The notes beneath the pieces were generated by a model, which saw nothing but the letters and a program-made list of their open reading frames with translations, did no database searches and had not been told where the DNA came from. DNA of 36,135 bases from Smittium culicis (Eukaryota; Kickxellomycota; Harpellomycetes; Harpellales; Legeriomycetaceae), in the NCBI GenBank assembly GCA_001970855.1, contig LSSN01001823.1:1-36135 (forward strand). The letters run 5' to 3'. A program made the translations under genes and the position numbers. Positions 35,395-36,135 of this stretch are shown piece after piece; the stretch's first letter is position 1, and each line of letters opens with the position of its first letter.

Positions 35395-36135
35395 CCGACC
35401 CCCCTCCGCCGGTCTAGCAGCTCCATACCCACTGGTCATTTTTTCAAGGAGGCTGGTGAATCATTTATACTTTGCAGTATAAGTGTTCTGGGCACGCGAA
35501 TGCCGTTCAAAAATTTGGCTGTTTCCAGCTCAAAATTTTGATCGTTCGCGTTCGATGGGTATAGTCAATTATATTTAGAAGAGGCGTAAAAAAAGCGAAT
35601 ATTAGATAAATAAAATTTTTTCATCAGATCGGATCGGCGTCGGTATGAACCGGCCGATCGTCGATGATCGGTGATTTCTCCACCGGCTGCAGCTCAGAAG
35701 TATGTGGTCGACCGTCTCAGGCGCACACAAGTTGCAGCAGGGGCAAAAATTTTTGAATTTTTGGTCAGCAATTTTCATGTTCGACAGACGCTGGGCGGTC
35801 CGGAATGTGCCCATACGCATTTCCCCAATGTCCTGAAGGCCCAGCTTCAGGTCCGGATAAATTGCTTGAAGGTCAACCCAGTTGCCTTTTTTGCCGATTT
35901 TCCTGTCCACCGTCCACCGGTGGATGGCAGACCGGTTATTTCGTCGTTTCCGGTCGACTATCGTGATGATAGTCTGATCGTTTGAATCTTGAGAGCAAAA
36001 TTTATTGATCCAACGGGCGCTCCCGGTCACCCAGGTGGCCATCCGGGCCTTCATCGGTGCCTTTATGAGGTCGGCGATCCATGTTTTTGAGGTAGGCCAT
36101 TTGTGGTATGCACGCTCACGGGCTGTGCTGGTGCG
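35395..36135 (-). mobile_element. 3' end of a non-LTR (LINE-type) retrotransposon, cut by the window edge
   Basis: GC-rich sequence (near 50 percent) starts abruptly at about 35395 and continues to the right edge, in sharp contrast to the AT-rich surroundings. It encodes the C-terminal part of a reverse-transcriptase polyprotein on the minus strand. Left of about 35395, the minus strand continues into A/T runs, as expected after the 3' end of such an element. Target-site duplication cannot be judged without the 5' end. Confidence 0.75.
35436..36135 (-). pseudogene. Reverse-transcriptase C terminus with zinc-binding motif, frameshifted
   Basis: An open frame enters from the right edge and runs to a stop at 35602 (177 codons). 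It contains GEMRMGTFRTAQRL and the zinc-binding pattern FCPCCNLCAPETVDHILLSC (C-x2-C..H-x4-C), the zf-RVT domain that follows the reverse transcriptase in many non-LTR elements. Past that stop, family-like sequence goes on in other frames: one stretch at about 35535-35610, then LETAKFLNGIRVPRTLILQS ending at TGA 35436. This ending is typical for such proteins (A-x-F-L-x-x-x-R). So at least two frameshifts have broken the 3' end. The catalytic reverse-transcriptase part would lie beyond the window. Confidence 0.75.

Noticed and set aside
1..36135. tRNA, rRNA or other structured RNA genes
   Set aside because: No B-box-like GGTTCRANNC in a suitable cloverleaf context and no rRNA-like block was found by eye; a tRNAscan-SE and Rfam scan would settle this.

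Overview
The window looks like nuclear DNA of an AT-rich, intron-bearing fungus. It holds five host genes: a TORC1 scaffold (Raptor/Kog1), a PRPP synthetase of the fungal insert-bearing type, mitochondrial ribosomal protein bS16m, the cytoplasmic 5'-3' exonuclease Xrn1 and COP9 signalosome subunit 2. Introns are short GT-AG (61-161 nt, plus one tentative 252-nt intron). Spacers are extremely AT-rich, with homopolymers and simple repeats. An early-diverging fungus (Zoopagomycota or Kickxellomycotina-like) fits the gene content and insertion-rich proteins, but this lineage call is inference.

Layout: Raptor (minus, 226-6336); a gene desert of about 9.8 kb (6337-16169) with a 15-copy heptamer array and an ACAT microsatellite; PRPP synthetase (plus, 16170-17619) tail-to-tail with bS16m (minus, 17956-18255); a TTAA-flanked MITE (18728-18925); a small unidentified ORF (19411-19572); XRN1 (minus, 20345-24667, 4 exons, one frameshift in an A10 run); an AT-rich spacer; a decayed mobile element (about 26900-30090) whose 3' part resembles a DIRS/Crypton-type tyrosine recombinase; CSN2 (plus, 30915-33450, 12 exons reconstructed without a break); a second copy of the same MITE in the opposite orientation (34794-34990); and the 3' part of a GC-rich, frameshifted non-LTR retrotransposon running off the right edge (minus, about 35395-36135).

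The host genes do not form one pathway. They are unrelated housekeeping functions (nutrient signalling, nucleotide synthesis, mitochondrial translation, mRNA decay, cullin deneddylation) separated by decaying transposon-derived DNA. The observations most worth following are: (1) the Xrn1 homologue, which keeps its fold and most metal ligands but has replaced several normally invariant active-site residues and carries a +1 base in an A10 tract; (2) the two-member family of about 195-bp piggyBac-like MITEs; (3) the tyrosine-recombinase relic; and (4) the PRPP synthetase with a 130-residue acidic insertion and non-canonical PRPP and ribose-phosphate loops. I did not see a previously undescribed multi-gene system.
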